This document shows, one piece after another, positions 1 through 5,450 of a stretch of 7,673 bases of DNA. The DNA is taken from positions 1 to 7,673 of the forward strand of contig JAISXE010000161.1 of NCBI GenBank assembly GCA_031270615.1, in the 5' to 3' direction. This DNA comes from Spirochaetia bacterium. Its GTDB lineage: Bacteria > Spirochaetota > Spirochaetia > DTKZ01. A program made the translations under genes and the position numbers. Position 1 is the stretch's first letter; each line of letters starts with the position of its first letter. The notes beneath the pieces are model-generated. The model did not search any database, was not told the DNA's origin, and was given only the letters and a program-made list of their open reading frames with translations.

Positions 1-170
1 TCCGCGTAGCGGGTACAAAAATACGACCAGCCGGGCTATCCGCTCCAATCTTTTGGCTGCGCCAAAAGGATTTCCGCTTCAATCCAGGCTGCATGGGCGA
101 GCAGCAATTTTGCGAAGCAAAATTGCGACCAGCCCCTCGCGCCCCACGGGCTATTTGCGCTTCGCGCAAT
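1..170 (+). repeat. Repeat cluster 1: nested palindromic modules, cut by window edge
   Basis: Non-coding mosaic of short palindromes with fixed connecting sequences. In order: a GACCAGCC end (25-32) from a unit lying mostly left of the window; connector GGGCTATCCGCTCCAATC (33-50); an 8-bp hairpin CTTTTGGC/GCCAAAAG with loop TGC (50-68); connector GGATTTCCGCTTCAATCC (68-85), itself ended by GGATT/AATCC; a 44-nt short unit (91-134); and a 6-bp hairpin TTGCGC/GCGCAA with loop TTC (155-169). The same modules recur in the same order in the cluster at 6471-6934 and, inverted, at 5053-5275. No transposase is encoded nearby. It resembles REP/BIME-type extragenic palindromes in style, but I do not recognise the family. 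Confidence 0.85.
91..134 (+). repeat. Short palindromic unit, copy A
   Basis: Fixed left flank GCATGGGCGAGCA, fixed right flank GACCAGCC, and between them a perfect 10-bp stem GCAATTTTGC / GCAAAATTGC with loop GAA (104-126). GGGC (95-98) can also pair with GCCC (132-135), leaving a symmetric internal loop GAGCA/GACCA. The core differs from the copies at 6560, 6699 and 6748 while keeping full complementarity. Confidence 0.85.
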
Positions 171-185
171 TTAATTCTATACAAT
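155..185 (+). promoter_or_regulatory. Possible promoter ahead of the TRAP operon
   Basis: TTGCGC (155-160) lies 17 bp before TATACA (178-183); the overlapping TACAAT (180-185) is a better -10 but then has a 19-bp spacer. The -35 falls inside the left arm of a repeat hairpin (155-169), so a repeat may have supplied part of the promoter. This is the only promoter-like pair seen between the repeats and dctQ, and the match is mediocre. Confidence 0.3.
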
Positions 186-226
186 GATGGTAAACGCCGC
201 TACCCTGGGGATAGAATCAGGAATGA

Positions 227-293
227 AGTGCGAAGGGCTGGGTTAAGAGCTTGGGCGCGGACGGGGCGCTTGATTATGAGCCGTCTTCGCACT
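227..293 (+). other. Large imperfect hairpin in the dctQ leader
   Basis: AGTGCGAAG (227-235) is the exact reverse complement of CTTCGCACT (285-293). Just inside, GGCT (236-239) pairs with AGCC (279-282) after a 2-nt bulge. Further in, AAGAGC (245-250) faces GCGCTT (266-271) with one mismatch. The structure spans 67 nt between the possible promoter and the TRAP genes. It could be a leader regulatory structure, or a decayed relative of the adjacent palindromic repeats. I recognise no known riboswitch class in it. Confidence 0.5.
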
Positions 294-402
294 AAAATCA
301 TGTATGCGCTTTTCGTTCCGCAAACAGCTTTCCCGCTTCCGGCAGTCTTTCAGGTTTCATTATCTGTGGCGCGCTTTTTTCTTTGGCCGGATCTACGCGG
401 GC

Positions 403-912
403 ATGGAAAAGCTCGGCGAAAAAGCGCACTGGCTTTCCTGCCGGCTTTTGGTTGCCTACACGCTTGCCGTCGGCGTTCTTATCGCGGCAAACGGGCTCAT
501 GCGCATCGCGCTGCACCGCTCGGTACTGTGGACGGAGGAGCTTTCCCTGTGGCTGCTCACCGGCGTTTGCTTTGTCGGTTCCGGCATCGCCATCAGGAAA
601 GGGCTGCATGTGGGCATCACGATCATCATTGAGCTTGCCCCCTCCTGCACGAAGCGGGCGCTTGTTTTCGCGGGGAATTTTTTCATTACCGTGTTTTTGG
701 TCTTCCTTAGCGGCGTGTCCTTTGTTTCCGCCCTGGACGCCGCGGGAAAAACCGGAAAACACATCGAAATACCTCTTGTCCTCCCGTATATGCAGATTCC
801 CCTGGGCTGTATCCTTATCCTGCTGCAGATGCTGCCTTTTCTGGGCGGCCCCCTGCTGAAAGACGCCGATCCGGAAAAATATCTTTTAACACGGATCGTC
901 CCAGGGGACTAG
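403..912 (+). CDS. dctQ: TRAP transporter small permease subunit (DctQ family)
   Basis: Small membrane subunit of a tripartite ATP-independent periplasmic transporter; with DctM it forms the inner-membrane permease driven by an ion gradient. From the ATG at 403 it is 169 residues, the usual DctQ length, with about four hydrophobic segments (roughly residues 12-33, 47-65, 86-110, 128-148). The family-typical WTEELS (43-48) is followed by an R-x-G-x-H-V-G-I stretch near residues 65-72. The frame is open back to an ATG at 304, but those 33 extra residues are Arg/Phe-rich and unlike a DctQ N-terminus, so 403 is preferred; neither start has a clear ribosome binding site. It ends 4 nt before dctM, indicating translational coupling in one operon. 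The symbol denotes the family; the substrate is unknown. Confidence 0.85.
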   Translation: MEKLGEKAHWLSCRLLVAYTLAVGVLIAANGLMRIALHRSVLWTEELSLWLLTGVCFVGSGIAIRKGLHVGITIIIELAPSCTKRALVFAGNFFITVFLVFLSGVSFVSALDAAGKTGKHIEIPLVLPYMQIPLGCILILLQMLPFLGGPLLKDADPEKYLLTRIVPGD

Positions 913-916
913 GAGC

Positions 917-2209
917 ATGAAGACCAGCATCCTTTTGACAGGCGGCTTTCTCGCTACGATTTTGAGCGGCGTCCCCATCGCCTTCCTTTTGGGAATCCTG
1001 TCATTCGTTTATCTGATCTTTGTCGTGGACGCCCCCTTTGCCCTTATCGGCTCGTATGTTTTTTCCGGCCTGAATGACACCGCCTACACGGGGCTGCCGT
1101 TTTTCATACTGACGGGCATCCTGATGACAAAGACGCGGATAACCGACGACTTCATCGCCTTCGCGGACATGCTGGTGGGCCGCCTTCCCGGAAGCCTCGC
1201 GCAGATAAACATCCTCGTCAGCATTCTGTTTGCCGGCATTTCCGGCGTCGCGGTGGCGGATACGGCCGCGATGGGATCGATCCTCATTCCCATGATGAAA
1301 AAACAGGGCTACACCGCGGAGTACAGCGCCGCGATTACAACGGCCTCCTCGGTTATCGGCCCCATCATCCCCCCCAGCGCCATCATGGTTGTCTACGGCT
1401 CGATAACCGGGATCTCCATCGGCACGCTTTTTCTCGCGGGTATTATCCCCGGCCTCCTTATCGGCGCGGGGCTTATGGTTATGGCGATGTTTTTCGCGAT
1501 CAAAGACAAACATCCGCGCAGGACCGAGCCCTTTGTCCCGGAAAGGGCCCGCCATGTGGTAAAAAGGGCGGGAATCGGCCTCGCGCTGGCGCTCATCATC
1601 ATTGCCGGGCTTCTGAGCGGCATCTTTACCCCCTCGGAAGCGGCCATCATGGCCTGCGTGTACGTCCTCTGGATGGGCGTCCTGGTTTTGAAGACCCTCA
1701 CGCTGCACGACATCGGAACCAGCATCATCGAGGCTTCAGCCATAGCAAGCACTATTTTCCTGGTCATCATCAGCGCGCATCTTTTCAGCATCGTCCTGAC
1801 CAGCGAAGGCATACCGGAAAAAATAAGCGGATTTATTTCCAGGGCCGCGGGGAACCGTTATACCTTTCTGCTGCTGGTCAACATCCTTCTGATTTTTATG
1901 GGAATGGTTATGGAATCCAGCGCCATTGTCGTGGTGCTGGCGCCCATCCTGCTTCCCCTGGCTTTGAATTTCGGGATCCACCCCATCCATTTCTCGCTGG
2001 TTATGATTGTCAACGCGAATATCGGCCTTATCACGCCCCCCCTGGGGATGTCCCTTTTCACGGCGGCGCCCCTGGCCGGGGTAAAATACGAACGCATCGC
2101 GGTAACAACCATACCCTTCATCGCGATGGAAATAGCGGTTTTGATGCTGATGAGCTATTTCCCCGAACTGATTCTGTTCATTCCCCGCAGCGCGGGTTTA
2201 ACGGCGTGA
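917..2209 (+). CDS. dctM: TRAP transporter large permease subunit (DctM family)
   Basis: The large, solute-translocating subunit of a TRAP transporter; it takes substrate from a periplasmic binding protein and imports it with Na+ or H+. The 430-residue length is standard for DctM, and nearly the whole chain is hydrophobic. Family-typical stretches are GLPFFILTGILM (59-70), PGSLAQINI (91-99), AGISGVAVADTAAMGSI (106-122), GPIIPPSAIMVVYGS (148-162), GIFTPSEAA (235-243) and NANIGLITPPLGMSLF (366-381). The two proline-rich stretches correspond to the paired re-entrant regions of the family. The start ATG lies 4 nt after the dctQ stop; purine-rich AGGGGACTAGGAG (903-915) overlaps the dctQ end and serves as its ribosome binding site. 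No binding-protein gene is in the window, so substrate cannot be assigned; C4-dicarboxylate annotation would be a guess. Confidence 0.95.
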   Translation: MKTSILLTGGFLATILSGVPIAFLLGILSFVYLIFVVDAPFALIGSYVFSGLNDTAYTGLPFFILTGILMTKTRITDDFIAFADMLVGRLPGSLAQINILVSILFAGISGVAVADTAAMGSILIPMMKKQGYTAEYSAAITTASSVIGPIIPPSAIMVVYGSITGISIGTLFLAGIIPGLLIGAGLMVMAMFFAIKDKHPRRTEPFVPERARHVVKRAGIGLALALIIIAGLLSGIFTPSEAAIMACVYVLWMGVLVLKTLTLHDIGTSIIEASAIASTIFLVIISAHLFSIVLTSEGIPEKISGFISRAAGNRYTFLLLVNILLIFMGMVMESSAIVVVLAPILLPLALNFGIHPIHFSLVMIVNANIGLITPPLGMSLFTAAPLAGVKYERIAVTTIPFIAMEIAVLMLMSYFPELILFIPRSAGLTA

Positions 2210-2252
2210 TGGTTGGCGCAATCGTCTGTTACAGGTATAGTAGGAGGGAGTT

Positions 2253-3278
2253 ATGGAATACAAAGACTTTCGCAGCGACACGGTTACAAAACCCTGCGCG
2301 GCAATGAGGAAGGCCATGGCCGAGGCCGAAGTCGGCGATGACGTGTACGGGGACGACCCCTCGGTAAACGCCTTGCAGGAATACGGCGCCGCCCTTCTGG
2401 GCAAAGAAGCGGCCCTTTTCGCCTCAAGCGGGACCCAGTCGAACCTGCTTGCCCTGTTGACGCACCTGGGCCGGGGCGACGAATACATCGTGGGCCAGGA
2501 CGCGCACACCTACAAAATGGAAGGGGGCGGCGCGGCCGTATTCGGGTCCATCCAGCCCCAGCCCATCGAGTTTGAAGAGGACGGCTCCCTTGGGCTTGCC
2601 AAAGTCGAAGCGAAAATCAAACCCGAGGGAAACATCCATTATGCCCGCACCCAACTGCTCTGCCTGGAAAACACGCAGGACGGCAAGGTACTCTCCCTGG
2701 ATTATCAGGCCAAAGCCGCGGCCTTTGTGAAGGAGCGCGGCCTGCGCCTGCATCTGGACGGGGCGCGCGTGTTTAACGCCGCAGTAAAACTCAAAGTCGG
2801 CGTGCAGGAAATCTCCCGGCACTACGAAACGGTTTCCGTCTGCCTCTCAAAGGGGCTGGGCGCGCCCATCGGCTCGATTCTCTGCGGGCCAAAGGAATTC
2901 ATAAAGCGCGCCCTCAGGTGGCGCAAGGTCCTGGGCGGCGGCATGAGGCAGGCCGGCATCGTGGCCGCAGGAGGGCTGTACGCCTTGCGAAACAACATCC
3001 CCCGCCTTGCCGAGGACCACGAAAACGCCGAATTCCTGACAAAAGGCCTGCGGGAAATGCCCGAAATTGAGGCGCTGCCGCATTCCGGGGAAACAAACAT
3101 GGTTTTTATCAGACTGCGCGAAAAAAACCCCCAGGACCTTTCGGATTTTTTGAAGGCGCGGGGCATTCTGATGCGGCCGGACAAAAACCCGATACGCATT
3201 GTCGTCCACCTGGATTTAAACCGCGCCGACATGCGGGCCTTGCTGGACGGGATAAAGGACTTTTTTACCAACCGCTAA
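2253..3278 (+). CDS. ltaE: Low-specificity L-threonine aldolase
   Basis: PLP-dependent fold-type I enzyme that cleaves L-threonine or L-allo-threonine to glycine and acetaldehyde in the cytosol. The 341-residue length is normal. Visible family features: N-terminal FRSDTVTKP (6-14); VGDDVYGDDPSVNALQ (27-42); SSGTQSN (58-64), which binds the PLP phosphate; His85, equivalent to the His stacking on PLP; HLDGARVFNAA (167-177), whose Asp169 and Arg172 hold the cofactor; Lys200 in SKGLGAPIGS, the Schiff-base lysine; and Arg315 in the C-terminal IRIVVHLD, placed to bind the substrate carboxylate. A strong ribosome binding site, AGGAGGGAG (2242-2250), fixes the start. It follows dctM by 43 nt on the same strand, so co-transcription is likely. 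Stereochemical preference (L versus L-allo) cannot be read from the sequence. Confidence 0.95.
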   Translation: MEYKDFRSDTVTKPCAAMRKAMAEAEVGDDVYGDDPSVNALQEYGAALLGKEAALFASSGTQSNLLALLTHLGRGDEYIVGQDAHTYKMEGGGAAVFGSIQPQPIEFEEDGSLGLAKVEAKIKPEGNIHYARTQLLCLENTQDGKVLSLDYQAKAAAFVKERGLRLHLDGARVFNAAVKLKVGVQEISRHYETVSVCLSKGLGAPIGSILCGPKEFIKRALRWRKVLGGGMRQAGIVAAGGLYALRNNIPRLAEDHENAEFLTKGLREMPEIEALPHSGETNMVFIRLREKNPQDLSDFLKARGILMRPDKNPIRIVVHLDLNRADMRALLDGIKDFFTNR

Positions 3279-3338
3279 TCGCGCGGAAGGGGGGGAACAC
3301 GCGCCGGAAAAAGCGCATCCCCGGCATGAAGGAGGCGA

Positions 3339-3377
3339 ATGGAAATTCTGAAACGACTCTGGAATTTTGTGATATAA
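3339..3377 (+). CDS. Possible 12-residue micro-ORF (weak)
   Basis: ATG at 3339 encodes MEILKRLWNFVI and then stops with TAA at 3375-3377. An ideal Shine-Dalgarno AAGGAGG (3329-3335) precedes it, but only 3 nt from the ATG, which is tight. The stop codon lies inside the -10 box of the next gene's promoter. It could be a leader or amphipathic micropeptide on read-through mRNA from ltaE, or a remnant start. With so short a frame, chance is quite possible. Confidence 0.2.
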   Translation: MEILKRLWNFVI

Positions 3378-3378
3378 T
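3370..3378 (+). promoter_or_regulatory. Extended -10 promoter for the zinc-ribbon gene
   Basis: TGATATAAT (3370-3378) is a perfect extended -10 element (TG-n-TATAAT). No good -35 is present 16-18 bp upstream, as is common for extended -10 promoters. Initiation near 3385 would give a short A-rich leader carrying AGGAG (3396-3400) before the ATG at 3413. The downstream gene can therefore be expressed independently of dctQM-ltaE. Confidence 0.65.
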
Positions 3379-3412
3379 TCTAAAAAAAATAAAACAGGAG
3401 AACTAAAAAACA

Positions 3413-3667
3413 ATGCGAAAGACAGTGCAAAAACCAACGCGAAAACCAATGACCGAATTAGAAAAAAAACGGACAGCCAACCGCCTGCGGCAGCGCCTTT
3501 TTCTGGAAAGGCACCGGGACGAAGTAAACAAAAAACGGCGGAAAAAATATGCCGCGCGGAAAAAAGAACAGCGCTGCCCCCGCTGCGGCAAAAAATTGCG
3601 ATCCAAAAACTATATTCTATGCAAAAACTGCCTGGAAAACGCGCAGAAGTATAACAACAAAAGATAA
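3413..3667 (+). CDS. Small, strongly basic zinc-ribbon protein
   Basis: An 84-residue protein of unknown function. Residues 1-53 are dense in Lys and Arg and probably helical, with the run KKRRKKYAARKK at 40-51. The C-terminal part has four cysteines as CPRCG (55-59) and CKNC (70-73), spaced CxxC-x11-CxxC, a treble-clef or zinc-ribbon type knuckle. The fold and charge suggest nucleic-acid or ribosome binding; that is inference. The start is supported by AGGAG (3396-3400), 12 nt upstream and rather far, and by a perfect extended -10 promoter. Its codons are much richer in A (mostly AAA for Lys) than those of ltaE and ackA, partly because of composition, but also compatible with acquisition from a phage or plasmid. 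Small zinc-finger proteins of this general look occur in phages and actinobacteria; I cannot name a family. Confidence 0.75.
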   Translation: MRKTVQKPTRKPMTELEKKRTANRLRQRLFLERHRDEVNKKRRKKYAARKKEQRCPRCGKKLRSKNYILCKNCLENAQKYNNKR

Positions 3668-3738
3668 AAGGCAGCCATCCAGCCAAAGAAGAAAACCACC
3701 GGCCCCCGCAGGGACGGCGCGGACAAACGCGAAGGCCC

Positions 3739-3767
3739 CCGCTCCCCGGTGTTCCCGAAGGGAGCGG
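3739..3767. terminator. Hairpin between convergent genes, possible terminator
   Basis: CCGCTCCC (3739-3746) pairs with GGGAGCGG (3760-3767), and CGG/CCG (3747-3749/3755-3757) extends the stem inside, closing the loop TGTTC. It sits between the convergent zinc-ribbon gene and ackA, where a bidirectional terminator is expected. No T-tract follows on either strand, so efficient intrinsic termination is doubtful. Confidence 0.35.
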
Positions 3768-3779
3768 AAGACGCGCCGC

Positions 3780-4976
3780 CTACTTGAACGCCAGGCTGTA
3801 GGTGTCGATGGCGATCTGCAGCTCTTCGTTGGTAATGACAACCGCAATGGCGGTGGGCGAGTAGTCCGCGGAAATGATACCCGCCTTCCTGCCCACGGCC
3901 TCGTTCCTGTCCCTGTCGAGGAAAATGCCGATGCCCTCAAGCCCCTCGCAAATCTTGGCGCGGGTGGACACGCTGTTCTGGCCGATACCGCCGGTAAACA
4001 CAACGGCGTCCGTCCTGGGAAGATTCGCCGCATAAGCGCCGATGTACTTGCGGATGCGGTAGGCATACACATCAAGGGCTTCCCGCGCGTCTTTATTCCC
4101 TTCAGCCGCGGCCTTCTCAATATCGCGCATATCGTTGGACACGCCGGAAAGCCCCAGCATGCCGCTCTGCTTGTTCAGCAGCTTGTCCAGTTTGGCCTCG
4201 TCATAACCGCGCTTCATCAAAAAAAGAAGAACCGCCGGATCCACGTCCCCGCTGCGCGTCCCCATAACCAGGCCCTCAAGCGGCGTAAAACCCATCGAAG
4301 TGTCAACCGACTTCCCGTGCTTCACCGCAGTCACCGACGCCCCGTTGCCCAGGTGGCAGGAAACAAGGCAGGTATTCCCCTCCGAGCGCCCCAGCATGTT
4401 CAGCACCTCGGCCGCGACATAGCGGTGGCTCGTGCCGTGGAAACCATAGCGCCTGATGCGGTATTTGTCGTACAACTCGCGGGGAATGCCATACAAATAC
4501 GCCGCCGGCGGCAGGCTCTGGTGGAACGCCGTATCGAACACCGCCACCTGCGGTTTTTTGCCAAGCAGGTTGACAGCCTCCCTGATACCCGTGATATTCG
4601 GCGGATTATGCAGCGGCGCAAGCTCCGAGCACTTGTCCACCACCTCAAGAACCTTCTCGTCAATAACAACCGACTCCGCGTAAAACTCCCCCCCGTGGAC
4701 AACGCGATGCCCCGCCGCCGCGATCTCGTCCATCGACGCGACAATGCCCGCCTTCCCGTCCGTCAGCGCCTTGCGCACAAGCTCCATCGCCCTGCGGTGG
4801 TCTGGAATCGGCGTCTCCTCCCCGTAGCGGCCCTTCGCGGATTCCTGCGAAATCACCCCCACGCCCTCGCCAATGCGCTCCACCAGCCCCTTGCCCAGGC
4901 TCTTCCTTTCGGGCATCTCGTACACCTCGTATTTCAGAGAAGAACTTCCGCAATTAATAACCAGAATCTTTGCCAT
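3780..4976 (-). CDS. ackA: Acetate kinase
   Basis: Cytosolic acetate kinase (acetyl phosphate + ADP to acetate + ATP), the last ATP-yielding step of fermentative acetate formation. The 398-residue length is standard. The ASKHA-fold signatures LVINCGSSSLK (5-15) and GFHGTSHRYV (178-187) are intact. Catalytic and binding residues fall on the numbering of the well-studied Methanosarcina enzyme or within one residue of it: Asn8, Arg91, His123, Asp148, His180, His208, Asn211, Arg241 and Glu384. ATP-binding stretches CHLGNGAS (207-214) and FTGGIGQNS (327-335) are also present. The ribosome binding site AAGGAG (rc of 4982-4987) is 5 nt before the ATG, and a good promoter lies just upstream. The gene appears monocistronic; phosphotransacetylase is not adjacent. 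It converges on the zinc-ribbon gene. Confidence 0.98.
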   Translation of the reverse strand: MAKILVINCGSSSLKYEVYEMPERKSLGKGLVERIGEGVGVISQESAKGRYGEETPIPDHRRAMELVRKALTDGKAGIVASMDEIAAAGHRVVHGGEFYAESVVIDEKVLEVVDKCSELAPLHNPPNITGIREAVNLLGKKPQVAVFDTAFHQSLPPAAYLYGIPRELYDKYRIRRYGFHGTSHRYVAAEVLNMLGRSEGNTCLVSCHLGNGASVTAVKHGKSVDTSMGFTPLEGLVMGTRSGDVDPAVLLFLMKRGYDEAKLDKLLNKQSGMLGLSGVSNDMRDIEKAAAEGNKDAREALDVYAYRIRKYIGAYAANLPRTDAVVFTGGIGQNSVSTRAKICEGLEGIGIFLDRDRNEAVGRKAGIISADYSPTAIAVVITNEELQIAIDTYSLAFK

Positions 4977-5003
4977 ACAAACTCCTTGATTTAGTGTACG
5001 CTA

Positions 5004-5032
5004 ATTCTACACGCAAAAGCGGAACCCTTCAA
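5004..5032 (-). promoter_or_regulatory. Promoter of ackA
   Basis: Read on the minus strand, TTGAAG (5027-5032) is separated by exactly 17 bp from TAGAAT (5004-5009). Transcription would start near 4997, giving a leader of about 20 nt that carries the AAGGAG site. The upstream edge is about 20 bp from the repeat cluster beginning at 5053. Confidence 0.7.
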
Positions 5033-5052
5033 TAGCAGGAAAAAAAGAAGCA

Positions 5053-5275
5053 CCAGGGCCTTCCCAAAAACCTGGAAAGCCTGCGGGGCGCGAGGGATTG
5101 AAGCGGAAATCCCGCAGGGCTTGCGAAGGCTGGTCGCAATTTTCTTTAAGACCGTACAAGCAGGCCCTGGGCGAAGCCCCGCGTTGGTGAAACAGAACGG
5201 TCTGCCGCCCATGCACCTGGCAAGCACGAGGAATTGGAGCGGAAAGCCCGGTTTTTGGCGCTTTGTGCCAAAAAC
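5053..5275 (-). repeat. Repeat cluster 2, inverted orientation
   Basis: Read on the minus strand, this has the same module order as the other clusters. First comes an 11-bp hairpin with one G-T pair and loop TTT (5251-5275), then connector CCGGGCTTTCCGCT (5238-5251), the 87-nt long unit (5128-5214) and connector GGATTTCCGCTTCAATCC (5095-5112). That last connector sits within an 8-bp stem CCTGCGGG/CCCGCAGG (5080-5087/5111-5118). A final imperfect hairpin GGCCTTCC/GGAAAGCC (5057-5064/5074-5081) closes it. The cluster fills most of the gap between ackA and the DUF2156 gene. Confidence 0.8.
5128..5214 (-). repeat. Long palindromic unit, inverted copy
   Basis: An 87-nt copy closely matching the plus-strand units at 6607-6693 and 6795-6880. 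It runs from GCATGGGCGGCAGACCG to GACCAGCC on the minus strand. Here GACCGT and ACGGTC (near the two ends) are perfectly complementary, whereas the plus-strand copies have ACGGCC. Internal hairpin GGGC-TTC-GCCC is kept. Confidence 0.85.
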
Positions 5276-5450
5276 GCGCAAAAATTCCGAATCGGCGTGA
5301 AATTATAAATGGGTTTTGGACCAGGCTCTATGGAAAAACACAGGCTTTTTGATCGGGATTCCCCATCTTCTGTCCGTGCCGTCCGTGGCAAATTTCCCCC
5401 GCGCGTACCATGAGTTACTTCCTCTCGCGCAAGGCGGGGGAGCAAAAAGT
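5276..5450. other. Intergenic remainder, no gene seen
   Basis: This is the gap after the DUF2156 stop codon. It holds a 9-bp imperfect tandem, CTGTCCGTG/CCGTCCGTG (5370-5387). It also holds a widely spaced 7-bp inverted repeat CCCCCGC/GCGGGGG (5396-5402/5434-5440) that might fold after the DUF2156 gene but has no T-tract. Reading frames here have no start signal or recognisable product. Confidence 0.5.

Noticed and set aside
1..170. Terminal inverted repeats of an insertion sequence
   Set aside because: No transposase-like frame or target-site duplication is seen around any of the clusters, and the palindromes are internal modules rather than paired element ends.
1001..1708. 235-codon minus-strand open frame opposite dctM
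   Set aside because: It is antisense to a well-conserved transporter gene, its product is a His/Asp/Gly/Arg-rich shadow, and it has no ribosome binding site.
2213..2241. TTGGCG-17 bp-TATAGT promoter before ltaE
   Set aside because: Spacing is ideal, but initiation near 2248 would remove most of the strong ribosome binding site at 2242-2250. Co-transcription with dctM is more likely.
3281..3304. GCGCG/CGCGC hairpin after ltaE as terminator
   Set aside because: Only 5 bp with a 14-nt loop including a G7 run, and no T-tract follows.
3549..4994. Long 481-codon plus-strand open frame
   Set aside because: It lies antisense to ackA for almost its whole length and reads as Arg/His/Pro-rich low-complexity protein. 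AckA has every catalytic residue, so this is a shadow frame.
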